From assembly GCA_002708265.1 (NCBI GenBank), contig PANA01000004.1, positions 359,639 to 423,638 of the forward strand: a stretch of 64,000 nt of DNA, read 5' to 3'. The notes under the pieces were generated by a model. That model made no database searches. It saw only the letters and a program-made list of their open reading frames with translations, and was not told the DNA's origin. Shown here one piece after another: positions 58,047-64,000 of the stretch; position 1 is the stretch's first letter, and each line of letters starts with the position of its first letter. The DNA is from Legionellales bacterium. GTDB taxonomy: Bacteria > Pseudomonadota > Gammaproteobacteria > Berkiellales > Berkiellaceae. The translations under genes were made by a program, and so were the position numbers.

Positions 58047-58066
58047 CATAATGCTCCAATATTAAT

Positions 58067-58195
58067 TTATAGATTTAGCGATGGTTTCAATGGGAGTTTA
58101 ATTTTGTAACCATCAGAGTCTTCTTGATGTTGCTTTGAAATTTTTTCAAGCAATGATAGATAGTCCATGGCTTTGGCATTCTGATATTTTTCCAT
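58067..58195 (-). CDS. Possible 42-residue protein between paralogues C and B
   Basis: A minus-strand frame from ATG at 58193-58195 to TAA at 58067-58069, in the gap of 184 bases between the two paralogues. It encodes a hydrophilic Lys/Glu-rich peptide (starts MEKYQNAKAMDYLSLLEK, ends KPSLNL). No strong ribosome-binding site is visible, so this could be chance. Kept because it fills the gap precisely and ends 20 bases before the next gene. Confidence 0.35.
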   Translation of the reverse strand: MEKYQNAKAMDYLSLLEKISKQHQEDSDGYKIKLPLKPSLNL

Positions 58196-58230
58196 ATGAC
58201 ATAATTAAGATTAATTTTTTATGTATTAGG

Positions 58231-59451
58231 TTAATACGAACCTGAGGGTCGAAATTTTCCTGAAGGAGCAGCTTCTTTTTTCGGATCGATTCTTGAACGG
58301 TCTTTTAGTTCTTTAAAGTGCAAAGCTATAGAATAGGCTGGCAGATAGCCACTGCTTACCCTGCATCTAGGCTTCAGATCAGAAAAGTCATCTTTTACCA
58401 CGGCGGGATGGTCGAGTAATCTGTTAATATCAGCTTCAGAAAATAAAGCTATAACTGGTGCGCCGCAAGTGTGAGCTGAGGCATTGATGACATAATTGTC
58501 TTTGAGGCCAGACGCAATAGTGTTTGAACTATTAATTAATATTGCTAATGGAATAGGTCTATTAGGGCCATAGATATCCCAAAGCTTGCTGAGTTTTCCG
58601 TGAGCGCAGTCATATGTGTCGCTCAGGTATAGCGTTGTTGTTGCCTCTATAATGTCGGGGTAATCTTCAAAAAAATTGGAGTTTAATATTAAAATCTTAG
58701 GCTTTAAAGATAAAACATTCTCAAATGGCGTAAGTTTTTTTTCTCTTAGTGGAGTTTGCCTATCCCGTCTATACGGTACCGAGGAAGCTGGGTTGTCACG
58801 TGTCACGGCTTCCACTTCAAGCAAGTTAGATGCCGCAACGATAATATTTTTTGTATCTATATGCCGTTCTTTTTTAGCAGCGGCTTTTTCAAGTATGCCA
58901 GGTGTTCCCCAGTCGCCTTGTTCGAAACATACTCTCGTATAAAGTGTTTTAAATGATTGAAAACCATGCGCCTTAGAGCTGAATATAGAACTTAAAAGAT
59001 TCAATCGTGATTTTAAACCATCAAATAAATCATTCATAGCGGCATTCGGTAAATGTAGCCCCATCGATGAGTTAAGATCTAATTTAATTGCCTCGAACAA
59101 TTCATCGAAGCTGTGTACTCTTTTGATGACATCTTTAAGATACAAAATATAGTCGTTTACATCTTTAATATAGTCAACAATGAGAACTGTATGCTTTGTA
59201 TTTCCTTCCGCAATTACTTTTTGCGCATCTTCAGTTATTCCGCAAAATGCAAGAAAGGGAGTTAGAGCCCCACAACCGATTAATGAGAATGATTTGCCCT
59301 GGCGATACCCCTCAGGAAGTCTGCTCTTAGCAATTAAGGTCTCAGGTATCTGATCATTTCCGATGAGTGATACAGTTATCATGTTAAAAGCCCTTGCCGG
59401 ATCGTTTAATGCGGCAAGCGTTAATAATGTTTTTAGGGGAGTTCGAGGCAT
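58231..59451 (-). CDS. Orphan family, tandem paralogue C
   Basis: 406 residues. Shares with A and B: SLIGNDQIPETLI, FSLIGCGALTPFLAFCGI, VLIVDYIKDVND, LNLLSSIFSSKAHGFQSFKTL, DW in EQGDWG, and AASNLLEVEA. C and B are closer to each other than to A by eye. A Gly-rich loop between two strands, an acidic residue at the end of the following strand and a later SN box suggest a Rossmann-type fold. The tail is Lys/Pro/Ser-rich, ending FRPSGSY. First gene of the array; no clear ribosome-binding site. The divergent grxD starts 193 bases away. Confidence 0.75.
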   Translation of the reverse strand: MPRTPLKTLLTLAALNDPARAFNMITVSLIGNDQIPETLIAKSRLPEGYRQGKSFSLIGCGALTPFLAFCGITEDAQKVIAEGNTKHTVLIVDYIKDVNDYILYLKDVIKRVHSFDELFEAIKLDLNSSMGLHLPNAAMNDLFDGLKSRLNLLSSIFSSKAHGFQSFKTLYTRVCFEQGDWGTPGILEKAAAKKERHIDTKNIIVAASNLLEVEAVTRDNPASSVPYRRDRQTPLREKKLTPFENVLSLKPKILILNSNFFEDYPDIIEATTTLYLSDTYDCAHGKLSKLWDIYGPNRPIPLAILINSSNTIASGLKDNYVINASAHTCGAPVIALFSEADINRLLDHPAVVKDDFSDLKPRCRVSSGYLPAYSIALHFKELKDRSRIDPKKEAAPSGKFRPSGSY

Positions 59452-59522
59452 TTTAAATCACAGTTATTAAGGTGTATATCGAGCCCGCAATTTTACTGTC
59501 AATTTAGTCATCTACAAAGAAA

Positions 59523-59581
59523 ATCCCTCAATGTGTCGATCGGCTAACACAAATCGTTTGGAATTTATGATTTTGAGGGAT
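59523..59581 (+). ncRNA. Candidate structured leader upstream of grxD
   Basis: ATCCCTCAA (59523-59531) pairs exactly with TTGAGGGAT (59573-59581). Inside it are two short helices, TGTGT/ACACA (59532-59536 with 59547-59551) and AAATC/GATTT (sharing 59551 and 59573), so a three-way junction can form. It lies 63 bases before the grxD start. Whether it is transcribed is unknown; AT-rich DNA forms such pairs by chance. Confidence 0.3.
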
Positions 59582-59644
59582 ATATACGTGGTTCTGTATT
59601 TGGATATCAGTTAGGATGTCGAGGTCTAAATGATGGAGGATAAT

Positions 59645-59998
59645 ATGGACACCAGTACACGTATTAGTCAGCAAATAGAAAAAAACCCAGTACTTCTGTA
59701 TATGAAGGGAACGGCAATGTTTCCCCAGTGTGGCTTTTCTGCACAAGTCGCCCACATTCTTGATTTATGCGGTGTTTCTTTTGCTTACGTAAACATCTTG
59801 GAGAATCAAGATATCCGTCAGACACTTCCACAAATTGCTAACTGGCCAACTTTTCCTCAGCTGTATATAAAGAAAGAGCTAATCGGCGGCTGTGACATCA
59901 TCACAGAGCTATATGAGTCTGGTGAGCTTGTAAAGCTATTTGAAGAGGCGGGTATTGAAACGGGGCAAACCAGCGAAGCAATTGTTGCAGCAGAGTAG
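59645..59998 (+). CDS. grxD: Monothiol glutaredoxin GrxD
   Basis: 117 residues from the ATG at 59645 with GGAGG six bases upstream; two ATGs at 59630 and 59633 would add five residues. Seen: C29-GFS active site (FPQCGFSAQ), WPTFPQLYIKKELIGGCDI with the TFPQ glutathione-binding loop. Carries or delivers [2Fe-2S] clusters, usually with BolA. Followed nine bases later by a small mechanosensitive channel. Close to bfr, bfd and peroxiredoxin, an arrangement also known in Pseudomonas. Confidence 0.96.
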   Translation: MDTSTRISQQIEKNPVLLYMKGTAMFPQCGFSAQVAHILDLCGVSFAYVNILENQDIRQTLPQIANWPTFPQLYIKKELIGGCDIITELYESGELVKLFEEAGIETGQTSEAIVAAE

Positions 59999-60007
59999 GG
60001 GAAATTC

Positions 60008-60595
60008 ATGACTAACATTACACATGAGGCGGCAGTAGAGGTAATGGATGTTTCGCACCTGTTAAAACATGTGGTTGAACATGCTTGGATACTACTGATC
60101 GATGCTTTACCTAAAATTATTGTCTCTATTATTATCTTTGCATTCTTTGTTCTATTGACCAGAATAGTTGACCGTGCCATGTACCGTGTTAGCCAAAGAA
60201 CGGCAGAAATGCGGGCACCCGTTGTTCATTTTCTTCGCACATTAGTAAAGACGGTTCTTTACATTATTGGTGCGATTACTGCTCTAGGTTCAGCAGGCGT
60301 CGAAGTAAGCGCTATGGTGGCCAGTTTGGGGCTTTCTGGAGTTGCGATTTCTTTTGCGTTGAAAGATACGCTATCGAATATCGTCGCGGGGGTAATGATT
60401 ATGTTTTATCAACCATTCAGAATCGGAAACACGATTCGAGTTGATGACATTGAAGGGAAAGTCACCAGTATTAATATTCGCTACACATCGTTGATGGCAA
60501 AGTCTGGTGATAGATCTATTATTCCCAATGCTAAAATGCTAACGGAAACCATCACGATTCCCGCAGCAAATCCAAATAAACTAAGTGAACAATAA
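60008..60595 (+). CDS. Small MscS-type mechanosensitive channel
   Basis: 195 residues, shorter than E. coli MscS (286). Three membrane helices, the third being the pore helix (GLSGVAISFALKDTLSNIVAG, in part), followed by the beta domain with QPFRIGNTIRVDDIEGKV and IRYT. The C-terminal alpha/beta cage domain is missing, so it resembles short versions. Likely protects against hypo-osmotic stress. Starts nine bases after grxD and is probably co-transcribed. Confidence 0.9.
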   Translation: MTNITHEAAVEVMDVSHLLKHVVEHAWILLIDALPKIIVSIIIFAFFVLLTRIVDRAMYRVSQRTAEMRAPVVHFLRTLVKTVLYIIGAITALGSAGVEVSAMVASLGLSGVAISFALKDTLSNIVAGVMIMFYQPFRIGNTIRVDDIEGKVTSINIRYTSLMAKSGDRSIIPNAKMLTETITIPAANPNKLSEQ

Positions 60596-60599
60596 TCCC

Positions 60600-61418
60600 T
60601 TAGGTTTCAGGGGTGTTTTGAGAGTGGCTAGCCGCGTAACGTTCAAAGTATTTGTCCGTTACCGCATTTGTAGGCAGGATAATGCTTACATCTGTCGTGT
60701 TAGCACTCGGATCCTTTACCGCACCATCACCAATATAACAGCCAAGCTTTAGATACCCTTTTATTAAAGGGGGCATAGAGGCAACAACCCTCGGTGTTGA
60801 GCAACTCTCTGCATCTAGCCAGTCCATTTTCACATACAAGTCAGACAGCGCCTTAACTCGGATTTCTTTAGGGGCTAATCGATTGTGATATAAAAATGAA
60901 AGGGCTGGTTTTAATGGTTCGACGTCTAGGCCTACAAAACTTGCGCACCCAAACAGATACTGTACTTTGTGGTGCATCATATATGCGCCAATACCGCGCC
61001 ATAAAAGCTGCATAGTTGAACGAGATCGATAGTCCGGGCGAACACAAGAACGTCCAAGCTCCATAATTTCGCCGGGTGTATTCTTGAGGGGAGTTATATC
61101 AAACTCGCTTTCAGAATAGAAACGACCAAACTTTTTAGCTGGGGTACTTCTTAGTAGTCGATAGGTACCGACGACAGGGTTTTCTTTCCCTATGAGGGAC
61201 TGATCGATAACCAGCAAGTGATCGCATACCGAATCAAAGTCATCATAGTCCCGACCAGAGTTTTTCACTTCTGGGGAGGGGGCTCCACCCATCTCTTCGA
61301 AATAAATGTGATATCGAAGTCGTTGGGAGTTTTCCATATCGGCGGCTTCCTTTGCCAACATAACTTTCAAGGTGCCAGCAGATATATCTGGAAGCTGCCA
61401 GCTTTCATTTAAAGCCAT
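60600..61418 (-). CDS. OlsB-like GNAT acyltransferase
   Basis: 272 residues. Seen: LRYHIYFEEMG, DSVCDHLLVID, VGTYRLLRS, EIMELGRSCVRPDYRSRSTMQLLWRGI (in part), and YLFGCASFVG, the pattern of L-ornithine N-acyltransferases and related GNAT-fold hemolysin-like proteins. OlsB makes 3-hydroxyacyl-ornithine, the first step of ornithine lipid synthesis; the second enzyme OlsA is PlsC-like, and a PlsC-like gene does lie at the left edge, though of the YihG type and 60 kb away. Exact substrate not certain. Confidence 0.85.
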   Translation of the reverse strand: MALNESWQLPDISAGTLKVMLAKEAADMENSQRLRYHIYFEEMGGAPSPEVKNSGRDYDDFDSVCDHLLVIDQSLIGKENPVVGTYRLLRSTPAKKFGRFYSESEFDITPLKNTPGEIMELGRSCVRPDYRSRSTMQLLWRGIGAYMMHHKVQYLFGCASFVGLDVEPLKPALSFLYHNRLAPKEIRVKALSDLYVKMDWLDAESCSTPRVVASMPPLIKGYLKLGCYIGDGAVKDPSANTTDVSIILPTNAVTDKYFERYAASHSQNTPET

Positions 61419-61480
61419 GGAGTGCCATTGCTCCTTTAGAAAAATATGAGGAAAACCTAAGCAATGATACGGCGGAACCG

Positions 61481-61520
61481 GGATAAGTGCAAGACTTGCG
61501 GAAGTGCTTTACACTTATCC
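61481..61520. repeat. 9-bp inverted repeat in the bfr-olsB gap
   Basis: GGATAAGTG (61481-61489) pairs with CACTTATCC (61512-61520), with 22 bases between. T-rich DNA follows on the plus strand. It lies between bfr and the OlsB-like gene, both on minus. Could be a regulatory hairpin or a site for a regulator; no terminator-like T-run on the minus strand. Confidence 0.35.
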
Positions 61521-61536
61521 AATTGATTTTTTTAAA

Positions 61537-62001
61537 TTAAATTTGAGACTGTAAATAGTTCTCTAGACCCACTTGTTTGATAAGTTTAAGTTGTTTGTCT
61601 AGAAAATCTTGATGGGCTTCTTCACTAACTAAGATTGCCTGTAAGAGATCTCGCGAACCAAAATCCTTAATTGATTCGGCATAGGCAATGGCAGATTCTA
61701 AATCAGAGATGGCATCTAGTTCGAGCTCAAAGTCAGCTTTTAACATTTCTTCGACTGTCTGCCCTATGCGTAAGCGACCTAAGTCTTGGAAGTTTGGTAA
61801 GCCATCTAAAAACAGAATACGATCAGTTAAAATTTCTGCGTGTTTCATTTCATCAATCGATTCTTCTCTTGTCTTGGCTGCAAGCTTTTCAAGACCGACA
61901 TCTTGCTGCATCTTGGCGTGCAAAAAATATTGATTGATAGCGACTAACTCGTTTTTAAGTATTTTGTTGAGGTGTGCAATCATTTGCTTATCAGACTTCA
62001 T
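61537..62001 (-). CDS. bfr: Bacterioferritin Bfr
   Basis: 154 residues; E. coli Bfr is 158. 24-mer iron store with ferroxidase centres and haem. Seen: ligands E18 (LKNELVAINQYF), E51 and H54 (IDEMKHAE), plus haem-ligand M52 and later EEAHQDFL with Glu and His. All residues needed for both functions are present. Follows bfd on the same strand with a 76-bp gap that holds the ribosome-binding site (GGGAGGGTCCC-type). Confidence 0.97.
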   Translation of the reverse strand: MKSDKQMIAHLNKILKNELVAINQYFLHAKMQQDVGLEKLAAKTREESIDEMKHAEILTDRILFLDGLPNFQDLGRLRIGQTVEEMLKADFELELDAISDLESAIAYAESIKDFGSRDLLQAILVSEEAHQDFLDKQLKLIKQVGLENYLQSQI

Positions 62002-62078
62002 GGGACCCTCCCAGGATGGAAAGCCTTATTCTTCTTAATACAATAACTTAAGTCAAGCGAGTGGTTGATTGTAGAGCT

Positions 62079-62315
62079 TCATGACTCTCGCAATACAATA
62101 GGCGTAATAATTGCTACGCCACTGGTTCTAGAGGTAGAGGACAATGTCTTAGCTTGGCAATGGCTCAGCGTTTCTTCAGCCGCTGATTCACATCCACCAC
62201 ACTGGGTTGATACGCCTAAACAACGCTTTAAGCTGGCCATACACTGTACCTGACCAGAAGCAACAGCCTCTTCAATGTCGTTTTCAGTAACGCCTTTACA
62301 CAAGCATATATACAC
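62079..62315 (-). CDS. bfd: Bacterioferritin-associated ferredoxin Bfd
   Basis: 78 residues from GTG at 62313-62315, preferred over an upstream TTG because GGAGAT lies just before it and the result starts MYICLC as in the family. Seen: BFD-type [2Fe-2S] ligands C4, C6, C39 and C42 (MYICLC...CGGC), with Lys-rich region between. It reduces Bfr to release iron. Longer than the E. coli protein (64) by a polar C-terminal extension. Preceded by a good Fur box, so produced under iron shortage; adjacent to bfr, with which it works. Confidence 0.95.
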   Translation of the reverse strand: MYICLCKGVTENDIEEAVASGQVQCMASLKRCLGVSTQCGGCESAAEETLSHCQAKTLSSTSRTSGVAIITPIVLRES

Positions 62316-62356
62316 GGGTATCTCCAATGAAGATGTCTTGATATCTTTAAGTTAAT

Positions 62357-62375
62357 ATAAATGAGAATCATTGTC
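62357..62375. promoter_or_regulatory. Fur box upstream of bfd
   Basis: The 19-base site matches the Fur consensus GATAATGATAATCATTATC at 14 positions as counted by eye, with the core ATGAGAATCATTGTC. It lies 42 bases before bfd. It could also affect the divergent peroxiredoxin gene, which starts 86 bases away. Confidence 0.75.
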
Positions 62376-62460
62376 AAATGGAAAGGGTTTCATTGATGCT
62401 AGAATTTCGGCATGTTAGAATTCGCTCACCTTGGAGTATAAGGTTTTTTTTGGAGGCACC

Positions 62461-63069
62461 ATGAGTTCTGTACTAGTTGGCCGTAAGGCGCCAGATTTTA
62501 AGACCGCAGCTGTTCTAGCAAACGGTGAAATTGTTAATGACTACCATTTTGCAGAAAAAACTAAAGGCAAATATGCCCTAGTTTTCTTTTACCCTTTGGA
62601 CTTCACATTCGTTTGTCCATCAGAGCTAATTGCTTTAAACAAGCGTATGCATGAATTTAAAAAGCGTGGTGTTGAAGTGATAGGGGTTTCAATTGACTCT
62701 CACTTTACTCATAACGCTTGGAGAAATACGCCAGTTGCTGAGGGTGGTATTGGCGCGCTAGATTTCACGCTTGCTGCTGATATGTCCCATGCAATTTGCC
62801 AAGCATATGGGGTTGAGCACCCGCAAGCTGGCGTAGCATTTAGAGCCGCATTTATCATTGATGCTGAAGGTACAGTTCGGTCACAAATTGTTAATGATCT
62901 GCCAATTGGTCGTAACGTTGATGAACTGCTTCGCGTATTTGATGCTGTTCAGTTCCACACAGAGCATGGCGAAGTTTGTCCTGCTGGTTGGCAAAAAGGT
63001 AAGCAAGGTATGAAAGCAACTCCAGATGGTGTGGCAAGCTACTTGGCTACTAACGAAAAAGACCTATAA
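62461..63069 (+). CDS. Typical 2-Cys peroxiredoxin (AhpC/TsaA family)
   Basis: 202 residues from the ATG at 62461 with GGAGG upstream; an earlier in-frame start at 62431 is rejected. Seen: peroxidatic C52 in DFTFVCPSEL, resolving C173 in GEVCPAGW, and the GGIG and YF-like C-terminal elements of sensitive-type peroxiredoxins (GGIGALDF). Reduces hydrogen and organic peroxides with thioredoxin or AhpF; no ahpF is next to it. Divergent from bfd, ended by a strong terminator. Confidence 0.95.
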   Translation: MSSVLVGRKAPDFKTAAVLANGEIVNDYHFAEKTKGKYALVFFYPLDFTFVCPSELIALNKRMHEFKKRGVEVIGVSIDSHFTHNAWRNTPVAEGGIGALDFTLAADMSHAICQAYGVEHPQAGVAFRAAFIIDAEGTVRSQIVNDLPIGRNVDELLRVFDAVQFHTEHGEVCPAGWQKGKQGMKATPDGVASYLATNEKDL

Positions 63070-63083
63070 GTTATATTAGGTTG

Positions 63084-63110
63084 AAAAAGGCGCCAATTGG
63101 CGCCTTTTTT
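63084..63110 (+). terminator. Intrinsic terminator of the peroxiredoxin gene
   Basis: GGCGCC and GGCGCC around AATT form a stem inside A5 and T6, 15 bases after the stop codon. The A-run makes it potentially active in both directions. Confidence 0.93.
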
Positions 63111-63190
63111 ATGTTTAGACTCTTGAGTTGTAAGTACCCGAATTGAACTAATGTCATTCTAAAATGTCCAGTAGAGTAATAGGAGGGCTT

Positions 63191-64000
63191 ATGTCTAAAG
63201 AAAAAGGGTTTGGTGTAGGTCAGATAAAGGCTTTAGGAGCTAAGATCAGCAAAAAAAGAGAAGAACTCAAAAACTTCAAAGAGCAAGTTGACGAAATACG
63301 TGCGCCTGAGAAGAAAGATTTAGGCGATAGGTATGATAAAGAGTTTATCGAAAAAAATCCTGAAGGGCCTGACTTGGTTGCTGAACAAGAACAACGAATG
63401 GCTGAAGAGGAAAAAGCTTTTCGTGACTCAGATCCTGCTGGCAAAAAAGATCATAATAATGAAGGTCGAAAACCGCATACACCTGCTGATAGAAGTGAGT
63501 CTAAAAAAATATCTAAAATAAATGAAGATGATAGTGATGTTGACTTAGAGGAAGATGATGAAACTAATAAAACAGAGAGTGATGAAAGTGAGATTAAATC
63601 AAAATCATCCTTTGGGTTATCTGATTTAAGAGGTTTTGCTGACAAAGTCGCCAACGGCGCCAAAGAAGCGGCTGATGAAGCGGGCAAAGCTGCGAAAAAG
63701 ATTCAGGAGTCCTCCACACGTCAAAAGTCTTCTGAAAGATCAGAAGCTGAAAAGGATGAAGAAGAGGAAGGCGGAAAATCTTCCGGCGGCTTTGGCTTGG
63801 GCAGTATGAAAGGCATGGCTGATAAAGTGGCCAACCGCGCCAAAGAAGCGGCTGATGAAGCGGGTAAAGCTGCAAAAAAGATTCAGGAGTCCTCCACACG
63901 TCAAAAGTCTTCTGAAAGCTCAGAAGCTGAAAAGGATGAAGAAGAGGAAGGCGGAAAATCTTCCGGCGGCTTTGGCTTGGGCAGTATGAAAGGCATGGCT
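63191..64000 (+). CDS. Charged repeat protein (partial, runs past the right edge)
   Basis: 270 codons without a stop from the ATG at 63191, which has AGGAGGG upstream. The first 150 residues are extremely charged and low in aromatic residues (Lys/Glu/Asp/Ser), with no signal peptide. From residue 150 there are 60-residue repeats containing an amphipathic helix (DKVANRAKEAADEAGKAAKK), an acidic/Ser-rich linker and a Gly-rich hinge (GGFGLGSMKGM). Together they resemble late-embryogenesis-abundant or apolipoprotein-like disordered helices that bind membranes or protect proteins. Function unknown. The window ends inside repeat three. Confidence 0.85.
   Translation, partial: MSKEKGFGVGQIKALGAKISKKREELKNFKEQVDEIRAPEKKDLGDRYDKEFIEKNPEGPDLVAEQEQRMAEEEKAFRDSDPAGKKDHNNEGRKPHTPADRSESKKISKINEDDSDVDLEEDDETNKTESDESEIKSKSSFGLSDLRGFADKVANGAKEAADEAGKAAKKIQESSTRQKSSERSEAEKDEEEEGGKSSGGFGLGSMKGMADKVANRAKEAADEAGKAAKKIQESSTRQKSSESSEAEKDEEEEGGKSSGGFGLGSMKGMA
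63638..64000 (+). repeat. 180-bp in-frame tandem repeat
   Basis: Two full 180-base units (63638-63817, 63818-63997) and the first three bases of a third. I count six differences between the two full units, two of which change the amino acid, so about 97% identical. Long identical blocks suggest recent duplication or ongoing gene conversion. Confidence 0.95.

Noticed and set aside
63451..63899. Minus-strand frames over the repeat region
   Set aside because: Their repetitive composition simply mirrors the plus-strand repeats; the plus frame has the ribosome-binding site and start.

Overview
The window is a continuous stretch of gammaproteobacterial chromosome: AT-rich, densely coded, no rRNA, tRNA, IS element, phage module or CRISPR array recognised. 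The nadC / ampD-ampE / aceE-aceF-lpdA order matches that around the E. coli pdh locus (without aroP and pdhR), and grxD, bfr, bfd and a peroxiredoxin lie together as in Pseudomonas. With TamA/TamB, an AmpE homologue and a NrdA with a doubled N-terminal ATP-cone region, this points to a Pseudomonadales/Oceanospirillales-like or Legionellales-like member. I cannot assign a genus. Many orphan proteins with basic, disordered C-terminal tails, two tandem ADP-ribosyltransferase-like proteins and a ceramidase-like protein suggest a host-associated lifestyle (inference).

Layout. 1-3010: the 5' part of a PlsC-like acyltransferase running off the left edge, a long orphan and a small secreted acidic protein. 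2996-15863: housekeeping block of nadC, ampDE, then aceE-aceF-lpdA running without a gap into putP-putA, so pyruvate oxidation and proline uptake/oxidation may share a transcript; a small Rieske protein closes it. 15951-24577: accessory island with a HAD-fold phosphatase-like protein carrying a long tail, two orphans, a second PutP-like symporter, an NAD(P)-binding epimerase-like membrane protein, two tandem paralogues with an apparent R-S-E ADP-ribosyltransferase signature, and another orphan. 24681-29637: small membrane protein, CPBP-type protease homologue and ceramidase-like protein in overlapping frames, then glutathionyl-hydroquinone reductase, an orphan and a TPR-methyltransferase fusion controlled from a region holding a perfect 24-bp palindrome.

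29719-37895: cation/proton antiporter plus L-serine dehydratase; convergent to them acnA-fumC, a PAP2 phosphatase and an FKBP isomerase. 38122-48011: MarR regulator, tamA-tamB behind an O-methyltransferase and an ABC transporter (double permease plus ATPase, no binding protein), and a beta-barrel outer-membrane protein. 48125-54796: nrdA-nrdB, a TetR regulator, and sodB-argD. 54958-63069: an oxidative-stress and iron region (periplasmic glutathione peroxidase, grxD, small MscS channel, OlsB-like acyltransferase, bfr, bfd with a good Fur box, 2-Cys peroxiredoxin), interrupted between glutathione peroxidase and grxD by three tandem paralogues of an unrecognised family. 63191-64000: start of a highly charged protein with near-identical 60-residue tandem repeats, cut by the right edge.

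Best candidates for something undescribed: the ART-like pair (21432-24143), the three-paralogue array (55512-59451), and the shared tail style of the orphans. No stretch of more than 300 bases lacks a gene.
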